In this document: positions 46,901-52,958 of the stretch, piece by piece
Layout: each line of letters opens with the position of its first letter
Position numbering within the stretch: the stretch's first letter is position 1
NCBI RefSeq assembly: GCF_001548115.1
Contig: NZ_AP014821.1
Span: 2,979,262 to 3,043,261, forward strand
Reading direction: 5' to 3'
Origin: Geminocystis sp. NIES-3709
GTDB taxonomy: Bacteria; Cyanobacteriota; Cyanobacteriia; Cyanobacteriales; Cyanobacteriaceae
DNA: 64,000 nt
Made by a program: the position numbers and the translations under genes
The notes under the pieces: generated by a model
Database searches by the model: none
Told to the model about the DNA's origin: nothing
The model's input: the letters and a program-made list of their open reading frames with translations, nothing else

Positions 46901-46980
46901 GTGGAGATTTATTAGCTACTTTATTTGGAGTAAATAATTTTACAAGTGCTAATGTAATAGGTGCTAACTTCAATTCTTAA
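37933..46980 (+). CDS. Giant RTX repeat protein of 3015 residues
   Basis: Almost the whole protein is built from RTX nonapeptides of the form GGxGxDxIx (for example GGTGNDSIDGG), roughly 300 in number, which wind into calcium-filled beta-rolls outside the cell. There is no signal peptide; the start is MAGLNVVGDNDPNQIFGG. The final 100 residues are non-repetitive (DYLIYNQGDGTDTVFGFES, then ITDIFAQNVSGPL), consistent with a type I secretion signal, and differ from the C-terminal module of the other two RTX genes. Repeats are layered: a 27-residue unit with DEIYGNEDNDSILGGTG at 40537-42240, duplicated as a 1026-bp block, then six units of 231 or 240 residues marked by IRGDSTFDNLIG. The product is extremely acidic. 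It could be a surface-layer, adhesion or motility protein; no transporter genes are nearby. Confidence 0.88.
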   Translation: MAGLNVVGDNDPNQIFGGADNDTLSGLGADDTIFGNGGDDSILGGDDNDSILGGTNNDRIEGGSGDDFIEGNEDDDRILGDDGDDTILGGTGNDEIYGLNGDDSIDGGDQDDYIQGDAGDDTILGGSANDFILGGDGDDSIKGGNDNDTMVGGIGDDILKGNSGEDSIEGGADSDFIAGGSNNDRLFGGDGDDSIEGGDNDDYILGDDGNDTLLGGNGNDEIYGLNGDDSIEGGDEDDYIQGDDGNDTILGGGENDFILGGTGEDSIEGGDDNDTIQGGTNNDRLFGGLGNDFIEGNENNDYILGDDGNDTLLGGTGNDEIYGLNGDDSIEGGDEDDYIQGDDGNDTIDGGGENDFILGGTGNDAIDGGGDNDTIQGGTGNDIIGGGTGDDSIEGGDDNDFILGGGNNDRIFGGLGNDLIEGNDENDYILGDDGDDTLSGGSGNDEIYGLNGDDSIEGGSQDDYIQGDDGNDTILGGGENDFILGGTGNDSIDGGNDNDTIQGGTGNDILGGGAGDDSIEGGDDNDIILGGSNNDRLFGGEGNDFIEGNEDDDYIQGDNGDDTLLGGAGNDTISGNNGSDSIAGGSGNDTIYGNNGTDFIEGGDDDDYIQGDNSDDTLLGGSGNDSISGNNGSDSIEGGDDDDTILGGNGNDIIDGGAGEDSIEGGDNDDTILGGSNNDRLFGGLGNDLIEGNENNDYILGDDGDDTLLGGTGNDEIYGLNGDDSIEGGDEDDYIQGDDGNDIIFGGEENDFILGGTGNDAIDGGTGDDIIDGGDGNDEILGGEDNDSIVGGFGNDSIDGDTGDDIIDGGEDNDLIFGGTGNDSIDGGTGDDSIDGGESDDSILGGEGDDSILGGTGDDIIDGGDGDDEIYGNEDNDSILGGTGDDLIYGNEDNDTIDGGDGDDEIYGNEDNDFIGGGTGDDIIDGGDGDDEIYGNEDNDFIGGGTGDDIIDGGDGDDEIYGNEDNDSILGGTGADSIDGGDGDDEIYGNEDNDSILGGTGADSIDGGDGDDEIYGNEDNDSILGGTGADSIDGGDGDDEIYGNEDNDSILGGTGADSIDGGDGDDEIYGNEDNDSILGGTGADSIDGGDGDDEIYGNENNDSILGGTGDDSIDGGDGDDEIYGNEDNDSILGGTGDDTIDGGTGDDFIEGGESNDSIFGQNNNDTIDGGTGNDSIEGGESDDSILGGEGDDSILGGTGDDIIDGGDGDDEIYGNEDNDSILGGTGDDLIYGNEDNDTIDGGDGDDEIHGNEDNDSILGGTGDDIIDGGDGDDEIYGNENNDSILGGTGEDSIDGGDGDDEIYGNEDNDSILGGTGADSIDGGDGDDEIYGNEDNDSILGGTGADSIDGGDGDDEIYGNEDNDSILGGTGADSIDGGDGDDEIYGNEDNDSILGGTGADSIDGGDGDDEIYGNEDNDSILGGTGADSIDGGDGDDIIDGQDDNDSILGGTGDDTIDGGDGDDFIDGQDDNDSILGGGGDDTIRGDSTFDNLIGNDTIDGGSGNDSILGGGADDSIDGGDGDDTILGQRGNDTLLGGNGNDSIDASNDNDFVYGGDGADTINGGSGNDFIDGATENDSILGGLGDDTVFAGDGDDTIIGGAGNDSLNGDNGNDTINGLGENDTIDGGDGNDSIDGGSGNDSIVGGLGEDTINASNDNDTVLGGDGNDSIDGGSGNDSILGGLGNDTIIGGIGNDIIDGQDDNDSIIGGDGNDTIRGDSTFDNLIGNDTIDGGSGNDSILGGGADDSIDGGDGDDTILGQRGNDTLLGGNGNDFIDASNDNDFVYGGDGADTINGGSGNDFIDGATENDSILGGLGDDTVFAGDGDDTIIGGEGNDSLNGDNGNDTINGLGENDTIDGGDGNDSIDGGSGNDSIVGGLGEDTINASNDNDTVLGGDGNDSIDGGSGNDSIDGESGNDILLGYTGNDTIDGGDGNDSIDGQDDNDSILGGDGDDTIRGDSTFDNLIGSDTIDGGSGNDSILGGGADDSIDGGDGDDTILGQRGNDTLLGGNGNDFIDASNDNDFVYGGDGADTINGGSGNDFIDGATENDSILGGLGDDTVFAGDGDDTIIGGEGNDSLNGDNGNDTINGLGENDTIDGGDGNDSIDGGSGNDSIVGGLGEDTINASNDNDTVLGGDGNDSIDGGSGNDSIDGESGNDILLGYTGNDTIDGGDGNDSIDGQDDNDSILGGSGDDTIRGDSTFDNLIGNDTIDGGSGNDSILGGGADDSIDGGDGDDTILGQRGNDTLLGGNGNDSIDASNDNDFVYGGDGADTINGGSGNDFIDGATENDSILGGLGDDTVFAGDGDDTIIGGAGNDSLNGDNGNDTINGLGENDTIDGGDGNDSIDGGSGNDSIVGGLGEDTINASNDNDTVLGGDGNDSIDGGSGNDSILGGLGNDTIIGGIGNDIIDGQDDNDSIIGGDGNDTIRGDSTFDNLIGNDTIDGGSGNDSILGGGADDSILGGDGDDTILGQRGNDTLLGGNGNDFIDASNDNDFVYGDDGADTINGGSGNDFIDGATENDSILGGLGDDTVFAGDGDDTIIGGAGNDSLNGDNGNDTINGLGENDTIDGGDGNDSIDGGSGNDSIVGGLGEDTINASNDNDTVLGGDGNDSIDGGSGNDSIDGGSGNDILLGYTGNDIIAGGDGNDSIDGQDDNDSILGGDGDDTIRGDSTFDNLIGSDTIDGGSGNDSILGGGADDSIDGGDGDDTILGQRGNDTLLGGNGNDFIDASNDNDFVYGGDGADTINGGSGNDFIDGATENDSILGGLGDDTVFAGDGNDTIIGGAGNDSLYGDNGNDTINGLGENDTIDGGDGNDSIDGGSGNDSIVGGVGDDTINASNDNDTVLGGDGNDSIDGGSGNDSIDGGTGNDTLLGYTGNDTIAGGDGNNTIDGGDGNDFIVTNNGNNIINGGNGNDVINSGSGLDTLTGGTGNDQILFFFNNAQDYLIYNQGDGTDTVFGFESSFDRIEFTGITDIFAQNVSGPLTNIYEGTDTSGDLLATLFGVNNFTSANVIGANFNS
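40537..42240 (+). repeat. 81-bp tandem arrays inside the giant RTX gene, duplicated as a 1026-bp block
   Basis: The phrase GAAATCTACGGTAATGAAGA recurs at 40645, 40726, 40807, 40888, 40969, 41050, 41131, 41212 (one base changed) and 41293, exactly 81 bases apart. It recurs again at 41671 (one base changed), 41752, 41833, 41914, 41995, 42076 and 42157. Each array is preceded by one copy 108 bases earlier (40537 and 41563). The two arrays therefore lie 1026 bases apart, 38 nonapeptides. Confidence 0.9.
42388..46600 (+). repeat. Six long tandem units (693 or 720 bp) inside the giant RTX gene
   Basis: TCAACCTTTGATAACCTAAT occurs at 42388, 43081, 43801, 44521, 45214 and 45934. Intervals are 693, 720, 720, 693 and 720. 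The two sizes differ by 27 bases, one nonapeptide. Short units carry a GGLGNDTIIGGIGND-type segment; long units carry the segment with NDILLGYTGND. Confidence 0.9.
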
Positions 46981-47042
46981 CTGACGTTAAGCATTAGACA
47001 GTATAGTATTCTCTGACTTATAAAGTATCTCTTGATCGCTCT

Positions 47043-47076
47043 AAATCCCTCTTTTTAAGGGGGATTTGATTTTTTT
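47043..47076 (+). terminator. Intrinsic terminator after the giant RTX gene
   Basis: AAATCCC at 47043-47049 pairs perfectly with GGGATTT at 47061-47067, and a T run follows (47070-47076). It lies 63 bases after the stop codon. Confidence 0.7.
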
Positions 47077-47113
47077 GTATGTGCCTCATAAATCAGAAAA
47101 GTGCTGTAAGATA

Positions 47114-47350
47114 ACTTCAGTTCGATGCAAAATGTATGGCTAATATAGCAAGCAATAAACGGGTTAGTTAAGACATAAATCTATAGTTGTCATTCCTCCC
47201 TATGCTCGAAATCTCGAAACGTCCTGATCAACTCGTTATCTGCTATAGCAAGGTATTAGGTATTAGGTATTAGGTAAATAATTCAATCAGATTTGGTATT
47301 TTTAGAACCTAAAACCTACCTATATCAAGGATTTTTTCTCGAACTCAGGT
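47114..47350. mobile_element. MITE-like element (family ACCTCAGTTCGA), second copy, interrupted
   Basis: Shares left end TTCAGTTCGATGCAAAATGTA, core AATTCAATCAGATTTGGTAT and right end TTTTTTCTCGAACTCAGGT with the copy at 2055-2250. The phrase AATAGCAAGGTATTAGG of the first copy is split here by the 100-bp MITE at 47146-47245, so this copy gives the empty-site comparison for that MITE. Confidence 0.6.
47146..47245. mobile_element. 100-bp MITE (family TAGCAATAAACGGG), copy 2, nested
   Basis: Left end TAGCAAGCAATAAACGGGTT, right end reverse complement TAGCAGATAACGAGTTGATC. TA flanks both sides (47144-47145, 47246-47247). The uninterrupted parental site is seen in the element at 2055-2250. The central loop reads TCCCTATGCTC, inverted relative to copy 1. 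Confidence 0.65.
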
Positions 47351-47527
47351 AAGATAGGATGTAATCCTATTCGATGTTTGTCCATACACCATACTTCTAT
47401 GTCTGTTAAGAAATATTTCAGCTTGACAAAGTGTCTCAAAGTTAAGTGAAATGACTATATGTTGACAAAAATTAAAAAATGTAGCGAAAACGACTAGATA
47501 TACTGCAATAACACACCAAAGACTTTA

Positions 47528-47600
47528 TGGAGCTAACCGGATTCGAACCGGTGACCCCTGCAATGCCATTGCAGTGCTCTACCAACTGAGCTATAACCCC
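47528..47600 (-). tRNA. tRNA-Ala (anticodon GGC)
   Basis: The minus strand from 47600 folds as a 73-base cloverleaf. Acceptor GGGGTTA pairs with TAGCTCC, with one G-T pair, and A is the discriminator. The D arm is GCTCAGTTGGTAGAGC. The anticodon stem CTGCA/TGCAG encloses ATGGCAT with anticodon GGC. The T arm is CCGGTTCGAATCCGG. The anticodon reads GCC and GCU alanine codons. CCA is not encoded. Confidence 0.96.
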
Positions 47601-47613
47601 AATACACCCTAAC

Positions 47614-47642
47614 ATTATAAGGAATTTATTGGGAAAAATCAA
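47614..47642 (-). promoter_or_regulatory. Promoter of tRNA-Ala
   Basis: On the minus strand TTGATT (47642-47637), a 17-base spacer and a perfect TATAAT (47619-47614) lie 13 bases before the tRNA. This is a near-consensus sigma70 promoter. Confidence 0.75.
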
Positions 47643-47767
47643 CATTATTTAATAAGACTTAATGCGTCTTAGCTTAACGACGATCGAGTTAGATATAGGA
47701 TAGTTGATGTTAGATTTAAACAATTACGAAGAAATTAACAACAAATAATAGAGAAAGTCTAAATACT

Positions 47768-48352
47768 TCAATTTTCAAGGGTTATTTTTTGTCCAAAGAA
47801 ATTTTTAATATTATCTATTAATGCTTTGAATGGATGTTGAAATTTATCTAATTCTTGACTTGCTTCCCATTCAATCTTTTTTACAACCTCACTATCCAGA
47901 TTTAACAAATCAATTAGCTGACGATAAACGAATTTTTCTTGAGAACAAATTAAGTTACCCTCATCATCTGGACTAGCTTTGATTACCATATAAGCCAATT
48001 TTACTGTCAAATGACGGTCTTCGATCGTGGTTATACGAGAAACTAAATCTACTAAAGGAATAGGATTATACTTATAACCTTCTAAAATATCTTTGAAGGC
48101 AGATTCTGCTTTAATTCTTGCTTCGATTAGTTCATAAACAAGAGGATTAGCAGAGAATGGATCATACAATGTCATATTATCTTCTAAATAAGCGATCGGT
48201 TGTGGATCTACCGGTAAATCTACTTTAAACTGTTCTATTAATACCGCCGTTTCCTCTTTACTTAAATCACCATCTGCCCATGCGATCGCACTTAAAACTC
48301 TTAAAATATTCAAATGAGATTCGGGCAATTGAAAATCTAATTTTTCTAACAT
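47768..48352 (-). CDS. TerB-like tellurite-resistance family protein
   Basis: A 194-residue helical protein. The N-terminal two thirds follow the TerB pattern: LNILRVLSAIAWADGDLSKEE near 18-38 (the acidic ADGxLxxEE loop that binds metal in TerB), a mid-region with ESAFKDIL, and a second acidic helix-loop ASPDDEGNLICSQEKFVYRQL near 130-150. Proteins of this group occur in stress clusters and near membranes, but their biochemical function is unclear. The C-terminal end (FKALIDNIKNFFGQ) looks like an amphipathic helix. It starts 180 bases from the divergent dehydrogenase gene. Tellurite resistance should not be assumed from the name. Confidence 0.75.
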   Translation of the reverse strand: MLEKLDFQLPESHLNILRVLSAIAWADGDLSKEETAVLIEQFKVDLPVDPQPIAYLEDNMTLYDPFSANPLVYELIEARIKAESAFKDILEGYKYNPIPLVDLVSRITTIEDRHLTVKLAYMVIKASPDDEGNLICSQEKFVYRQLIDLLNLDSEVVKKIEWEASQELDKFQHPFKALIDNIKNFFGQKITLEN

Positions 48353-48531
48353 ATTAATTAACTAATAAAAATAAAGAATATTGATTATTACTAACACGAT
48401 CGAGAGAAAAAAAAAGAATCTTGCTAAAAAAATTAATATATGAAGGGTTGAGCGTTGATTAATCAAGGTATTATTTTGTTAAGACACAGGTTGTTAGATA
48501 TGGGTGTTGTTATAATCGGTTGTAATTAATT

Positions 48532-49371
48532 ATGAAAATAGGTATCGTTGGTTTAGGTTTAATTGGTGGTTCGTTGGGTTTAGATTTAACTCGTTTGGGT
48601 TATCATGTCATTGGAGTTTCCCGTCAATTAAGCACTTGTAATATAGCTCTTGAAAGAAATATAGTCACTCAAGCGGAAGTTGATTTTGCTATTTTGGAGC
48701 AAACAGATCTAATTTTCATTTGTACCCCTATAGAATCGATTTTACCGAGTATTGAGAACATAATTAAGTATCTATCTCCACAAACTATAATTACGGATGT
48801 AGGATCTGTTAAGGGGTCGATCGTGCATCAAGGTACACAATTATGGCAGAATTTTGTCGGCAGTCATCCTATGGCAGGTACAGCAAATCAGGGAGTAGAA
48901 TCAGCCGAATTTGACTTATTTAAAAATGCACCCTGTGTATTGACTCCTATAAGGAATACTTCTTTGACGGCAATGGAAACTGTAGCTAAAATATGGACAT
49001 CGATCGGGTGTAAGATGTACAACTCTACTCCTGAAATACACGATCGAGCAGTCGCATGGATTTCTCATCTACCTGTTATGATTAGTGCTAATTTAATTTA
49101 CAGTTGTATTAATAATGGTAGTCAGGAATTAGTAAAATTATCTCAAAACTTGGCAAGTTCGGGATTTAGAGACACTAGCAGAGTAGGAGGGGGTAATGTG
49201 GAACTAGGGTTAATGATGGCACAATATAACCGTTATGAATTATTAAATTGTTTGAAAGAATATCAACAAAATTTAAGTAAAATTATTGAAAATATTGAAC
49301 AAGAAAAATGGACGGTATTAGAAGATATTTTGACGAAAACTAAAGAAGAAAGACCTAATTTTTTAAAGTAA
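48532..49371 (+). CDS. tyrA: Prephenate/arogenate dehydrogenase TyrA
   Basis: Catalyses the oxidative step of tyrosine synthesis; cyanobacterial enzymes usually act on arogenate with NADP. The 279-residue length is the same as I remember for Synechocystis TyrA. Features: Rossmann IGIVGLGLIGGSLG at 3-16 followed by VIGVSR (a basic residue after the second strand favours NADP), FICTPIESI, ITDVGSVKGSIV, GSHPMAGT with the catalytic His, and WISHLPVMISANLI. No ACT or chorismate mutase domain is fused. It is transcribed alone and converges with the pseudokinase gene. Confidence 0.92.
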   Translation: MKIGIVGLGLIGGSLGLDLTRLGYHVIGVSRQLSTCNIALERNIVTQAEVDFAILEQTDLIFICTPIESILPSIENIIKYLSPQTIITDVGSVKGSIVHQGTQLWQNFVGSHPMAGTANQGVESAEFDLFKNAPCVLTPIRNTSLTAMETVAKIWTSIGCKMYNSTPEIHDRAVAWISHLPVMISANLIYSCINNGSQELVKLSQNLASSGFRDTSRVGGGNVELGLMMAQYNRYELLNCLKEYQQNLSKIIENIEQEKWTVLEDILTKTKEERPNFLK

Positions 49372-49516
49372 ATTACTACATTATTTTGTTCATTGAATTT
49401 TTGAATAAAATTTATATTTTTAACCATCAAAACCTAAGTTTTCTTAGCTATTATTAACAATAATATAAGTTAAAAATTTTGATTGTATAAAATGTAAATT
49501 ATCTGGAAATAGTAAT

Positions 49517-51229
49517 TTAATATTTAATCAATAATTGCTTTTGTTTGTGATAATGATTTAACTGTTTTTTATATTCCCAATAAGGATTTAAAAGTATCAA
49601 TATTAAAGGTAAGCCCGTAGTTAATTTTATGAGCAACAATAAAAAAGAATTATTATTAGTGAAAGATAAATCAATACCAAAACTAATACCAAAACCGGCC
49701 GTTAACAAAGCTAATATAATAGTAATAATTCTAGGAGTGTTTTTTTCTAAATAAAACTTAATCATCATTCCTGCCACACAAGTAATAATTAAACCGGCGA
49801 TAAAACCCACAATTAAATCAACATCTGTGCCTAATCCAACGAAACTGATAATTATAATCAGAGGGGTAATACTAGCTACAGCTTTTATAAACCAATTTAT
49901 TTTAGAAAAACTTGCTCCATAGCCACCAATACTACCAATTACCAATCCCAAAATAAAAACTAGCCAATTAATAAAATCTGGAGTAAAGCTAACCATAATA
50001 CCACTTAACCAACCACAGATTAATGCCACAATAAAAAGAACTATTAAAGAATTATAAAAAATATTGTTCATTTTTATTTTAGCAGTTTCAATTTTTAGAG
50101 GAAAAATATGATTTTTTTCAGAAGAATTAGCTTTGATAATTAATTTTCTATTATAAATTTTATCAGTTTTTAATTTGTTAGTATCGATTGTTATTTGGCA
50201 TTGAATTTTATTACCTGTAAACTTCTCTGGTTTTAAAGTAATCCAAGGATGAATATTGTCTAGCATAATATCATATTTGGAAGGTATTATTTCCCATTGA
50301 CCTACTAAATCAGTATCGATAATAGTATTATTAATGAGAATATTTTGAGTGATTATTTCTCCATAATAGTTGGCTTTAAATTCTAAAATACTAGGACTAA
50401 TTTGTACATTTGGTAAACAATTAATATCTACATTATTTATGATATTCAAAGCAGTAATAGCGTCTGAATATCGATGATTTGGATTAATAGCAACAATATT
50501 TTCTAACCATTCAATCCATGTTAAACTCATTTTATTAGAAATCTGTCGTTGTAAATTAAATGCACCATCTTGACCAATTAAATTACTAACTTTATTTACA
50601 TCTGTACCTGTAATTAAACAAGATAAAGTGACTCCTAGACTATACAGATCACTATTTTTAGTTAATTCTCTTCCTCGTTTTTTTTCTGGTGGAATAAATC
50701 CGTGACTTTTATTCATCATTGAGTATGAAGGAAAAGTTATATTATCAAATTGAGCAAACCCAAAATTAATCAAATAAACCTGAAAATCACTATCAATTAA
50801 TAAATTATTTGGATTAATTTGATGATGAAAAATAACTGAATTTTGCTCTTGTAAATAAGTTAGAATATCAAGGGCAGACAGAGCAATTTTTTTGATTTCT
50901 TCTAATGTCCATTGATTTGTTGATATTTGAGGTTTACTGGCAGGATATTCTTGAACTAAACAAAAACCTTTTTGCGATTCAAAGCAATCTAAATGATGTG
51001 GAATACCTTGATGTTTTAAAGATTGCAATAGTTCTAATATAATTTTATATTCGATATTTTTGTCAGTATTTATTGAAGATTGAGGCAGAATTAAATCAGT
51101 TAATATAACGGATTGATTGTTGATATTATTTTTGGCAAGATAGTTAATGTATATACTTTCTGGATGTCTTCCTAATTCATCAAGAATCTGATAGTTTTGT
51201 AATTGATTAGAGTCGTTAATATTTTCCAT
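49517..51229 (-). CDS. Membrane pseudokinase: degenerate Ser/Thr kinase domain, Ig-like domain and membrane segments
   Basis: Residues 10-265 follow the bacterial Ser/Thr kinase fold, but the catalytic residues are replaced. The Gly-rich loop is LGRHPESIY without GxGxxG. The ATP-binding Lys position reads VILTDLI (T44). HRDxKPxN has become HHQINPNN (Q137 for Asp). DFG has become NFG (N155). The structural motifs GFIPPEKKRG and SDLYSLGVTLSCLITG remain, so the fold is kept while catalysis should be lost. About 270-385 is a beta-sandwich-like domain (ISPSILEFKANYYGEI, WITLKPEKFTGN). About 390-550 has around six hydrophobic helices. It follows the WD40 gene after 81 bases on the same strand, probably as one operon. 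It may scaffold or sense rather than phosphorylate. Confidence 0.82.
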   Translation of the reverse strand: MENINDSNQLQNYQILDELGRHPESIYINYLAKNNINNQSVILTDLILPQSSINTDKNIEYKIILELLQSLKHQGIPHHLDCFESQKGFCLVQEYPASKPQISTNQWTLEEIKKIALSALDILTYLQEQNSVIFHHQINPNNLLIDSDFQVYLINFGFAQFDNITFPSYSMMNKSHGFIPPEKKRGRELTKNSDLYSLGVTLSCLITGTDVNKVSNLIGQDGAFNLQRQISNKMSLTWIEWLENIVAINPNHRYSDAITALNIINNVDINCLPNVQISPSILEFKANYYGEIITQNILINNTIIDTDLVGQWEIIPSKYDIMLDNIHPWITLKPEKFTGNKIQCQITIDTNKLKTDKIYNRKLIIKANSSEKNHIFPLKIETAKIKMNNIFYNSLIVLFIVALICGWLSGIMVSFTPDFINWLVFILGLVIGSIGGYGASFSKINWFIKAVASITPLIIIISFVGLGTDVDLIVGFIAGLIITCVAGMMIKFYLEKNTPRIITIILALLTAGFGISFGIDLSFTNNNSFLLLLIKLTTGLPLILILLNPYWEYKKQLNHYHKQKQLLIKY

Positions 51230-51310
51230 AAAATCTTAAGTTTATCTAAATTGTAAACGTTTACCCTAACCATTAGGCAGAAATCAATCAATATATCCAC
51301 TAGGATTTCT

Positions 51311-52360
51311 TTATTCATTCAGTAAAGTCTTTTCCATTGGAGGAGTTTTCCATAGTTTGATTGTATCGTCAGAACTACTAGCAATATTTTTTTGATCAGG
51401 ACTAATAGCGATCGCATTGATGGGATCAGAATCATTTTTTAAGGTGTGTAATAATTGACGATTTTTCCAATCCCAAAAATTAATACTTCCTTGAAAGTTA
51501 CCAGTAATAAGAATTTTCCCGTTTGAGGTTAAAGTTATTGATTCTAATGATTCTGTATTTTCCGAAAAATTACGGATCAATTTTCCTTGTTGTAAATCCC
51601 ATATCATGATTGTATTAATAGCAGAATTAGGAGATTCTAGTTGTCCAAAACTGCCACTAAATAAAGTTTTTCCATCTGGACTAATGATAATGTTACCTAC
51701 AGGACTTGCTTGTTTAAGACTATAAAGTAATTTTCCTGTCTGCAAATTCCAAACCTTAATATTGCCGTAAACTTTAGCCATATAATCAGCATCACCACTA
51801 CTACTTACAAGAATCTTACCATCTGGACTTATTCCTAAATCACTTATATAGTCAGGATGTCCTATTAGTGTGTGTAAAAGTCTGCCTGAATCAATATCCC
51901 AAATATTAATTGTACGATCGTCACTTCCACTAACTACTAATTTGCCATTAGGACTAATGGCCACTGCTTCCACTGGTTGGGAATGTCCATTAAGAGTTAT
52001 TAACAATTTTCCCGTTTGTAAATCCCAAATTTTAACGCTATTATCAATATCCCCACTTACTAATATCTGACGATCGCGATTCAAAGCTATAGAAGTAATG
52101 CCCTGTGATTCTGTTGATAATGTATGTAAAACTTTCCCTGTTTCAATATCCCATATTTTTAGTGTGTTATCTCTAGAACCGCTAATTAGTATTTTATTAT
52201 CAGCACTGAAAGCGATCGCTTCTACTTTCTCAGTATGACCTGTAAAAATTTTAAAGGGCTTGGATTCTTCTTCAGATTTTACCCGATTCATCGAAATAAA
52301 AATTAAAGAAAAAATCGTTAAGATTGTTAATCCTTGTCGAACATTAAAAGTTAATTTCAT
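51311..52360 (-). CDS. Exported or membrane-anchored WD40-repeat protein
   Basis: The frame opens at a GTG (52372), but the ATG at 52360 is preferred because it starts directly at an N-terminal hydrophobic segment (MKLTFNVRQGLTILTIFSLI). That segment should act as a signal peptide or anchor. From about residue 40 there are seven WD40 blades of the type GHTEKVEAIAFSADNKILIS, SGSRDNTLKIWDIETGK, LVSGDIDNSVKIWDLQTGK and so on, making a complete propeller for protein-protein contacts outside the membrane. About 349 residues. The pseudokinase gene follows after 81 bases. Exported WD40 proteins are uncommon outside cyanobacteria and a few other phyla. Confidence 0.85.
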   Translation of the reverse strand: MKLTFNVRQGLTILTIFSLIFISMNRVKSEEESKPFKIFTGHTEKVEAIAFSADNKILISGSRDNTLKIWDIETGKVLHTLSTESQGITSIALNRDRQILVSGDIDNSVKIWDLQTGKLLITLNGHSQPVEAVAISPNGKLVVSGSDDRTINIWDIDSGRLLHTLIGHPDYISDLGISPDGKILVSSSGDADYMAKVYGNIKVWNLQTGKLLYSLKQASPVGNIIISPDGKTLFSGSFGQLESPNSAINTIMIWDLQQGKLIRNFSENTESLESITLTSNGKILITGNFQGSINFWDWKNRQLLHTLKNDSDPINAIAISPDQKNIASSSDDTIKLWKTPPMEKTLLNE

Positions 52361-52400
52361 AGAATATATCACGGTCGTAAATTATTTGTAGGAAAATTGT

Positions 52401-52467
52401 TAGCAAAGTTGTCATTCCTCCCTATGCTCGAAATCTCAAAACGTCCTAATCAACTCGTTATCTGCTA
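52401..52467. mobile_element. Shortened MITE (family TAGCAATAAACGGG), copy 3
   Basis: TAGCAAAG joins directly to TTGTCATTCCTCCCTATGCT and the usual right end CAACTCGTTATCTGCTA. About 30 bases of the left arm seen in copy 2 are missing. The loop orientation is the same as in copy 2. Confidence 0.55.
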
Positions 52468-52520
52468 TGAAAGCTAAAAGCTAATCGCTACCTTCACCCA
52501 TAAATTTTATAGCTCACTCA

Positions 52521-52712
52521 GGTGGAAAAGAATACAAAACCGCCGTGATACCTCCTAAAAAGAATAGCAAAGAACAACGAGAATATGATAATACTTATAT
52601 CAATCAACACATTTAATTGGAATTTTTTGCTAAATTGAAACAGTATCGGGCTATTGTAACTAATATGATAGGCGAAAAATAAATTTTCGGCGTTGCTGGA
52701 TTTAAACTATGA
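52521..52712 (+). pseudogene. IS5-family transposase C-terminal remnant
   Basis: Conceptual translation from 52521 reads GGKEYKTAVIPPKKNSKEQR, then EYDNTYINQHI, a stop, then LEFFAKLKQYRAIVTNMIGE, a stop and IFGVAGF. This is the pattern of the end of IS5-type DDE transposases (VIPPRKNRK..YD...YK.RN.IERFFNKLKQFRRIATRY). Two in-frame stops and missing N-terminal parts show it is dead. The short string AGCTCACTCAGGT at its left also occurs near 54682, about 2.1 kb away. Confidence 0.7.
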
Positions 52713-52958
52713 TTTTTGGTTGAGGTAGGGAAGAGGGAAAAGGCAAGAGTAGTAATATTTAGAATATTGAAAGACTATTATCGACAAAAAAGTTTCATCT
52801 CGCAATTAACCAACGCCTAATTTTCTTAGTGGTATTTATTTAGCTTCAATAGTAATCTGGCTTAATTGATGACACCCCCTAAAATATTCTCAATTTCTTG
52901 ATTTTCTTAAACTTTTTGTTCAGCCGTTACAAAATAACGATTTAAAACTTTTAATTTT

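Larger units (their letters stand above)
46981..47527. other. Intergenic region with terminator and nested mobile repeats
   Basis: About 550 bases between the giant RTX gene and tRNA-Ala. It holds the terminator at 47043-47076, a MITE-like element at 47114-47350 with a second MITE nested inside it, and a small hairpin AGGATGTAATCCT near 47357. No gene was found. Confidence 0.6.
52373..52958. other. Repeat-rich region upstream of dnaE-C
   Basis: About 585 bases. It contains a shortened MITE (52401-52467) and an IS5-type transposase remnant (52521-52712). The last 240 bases are AT-rich and should hold the dnaE-C promoter. No ribosome binding site is obvious before the ATG at 52959. Confidence 0.55.
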
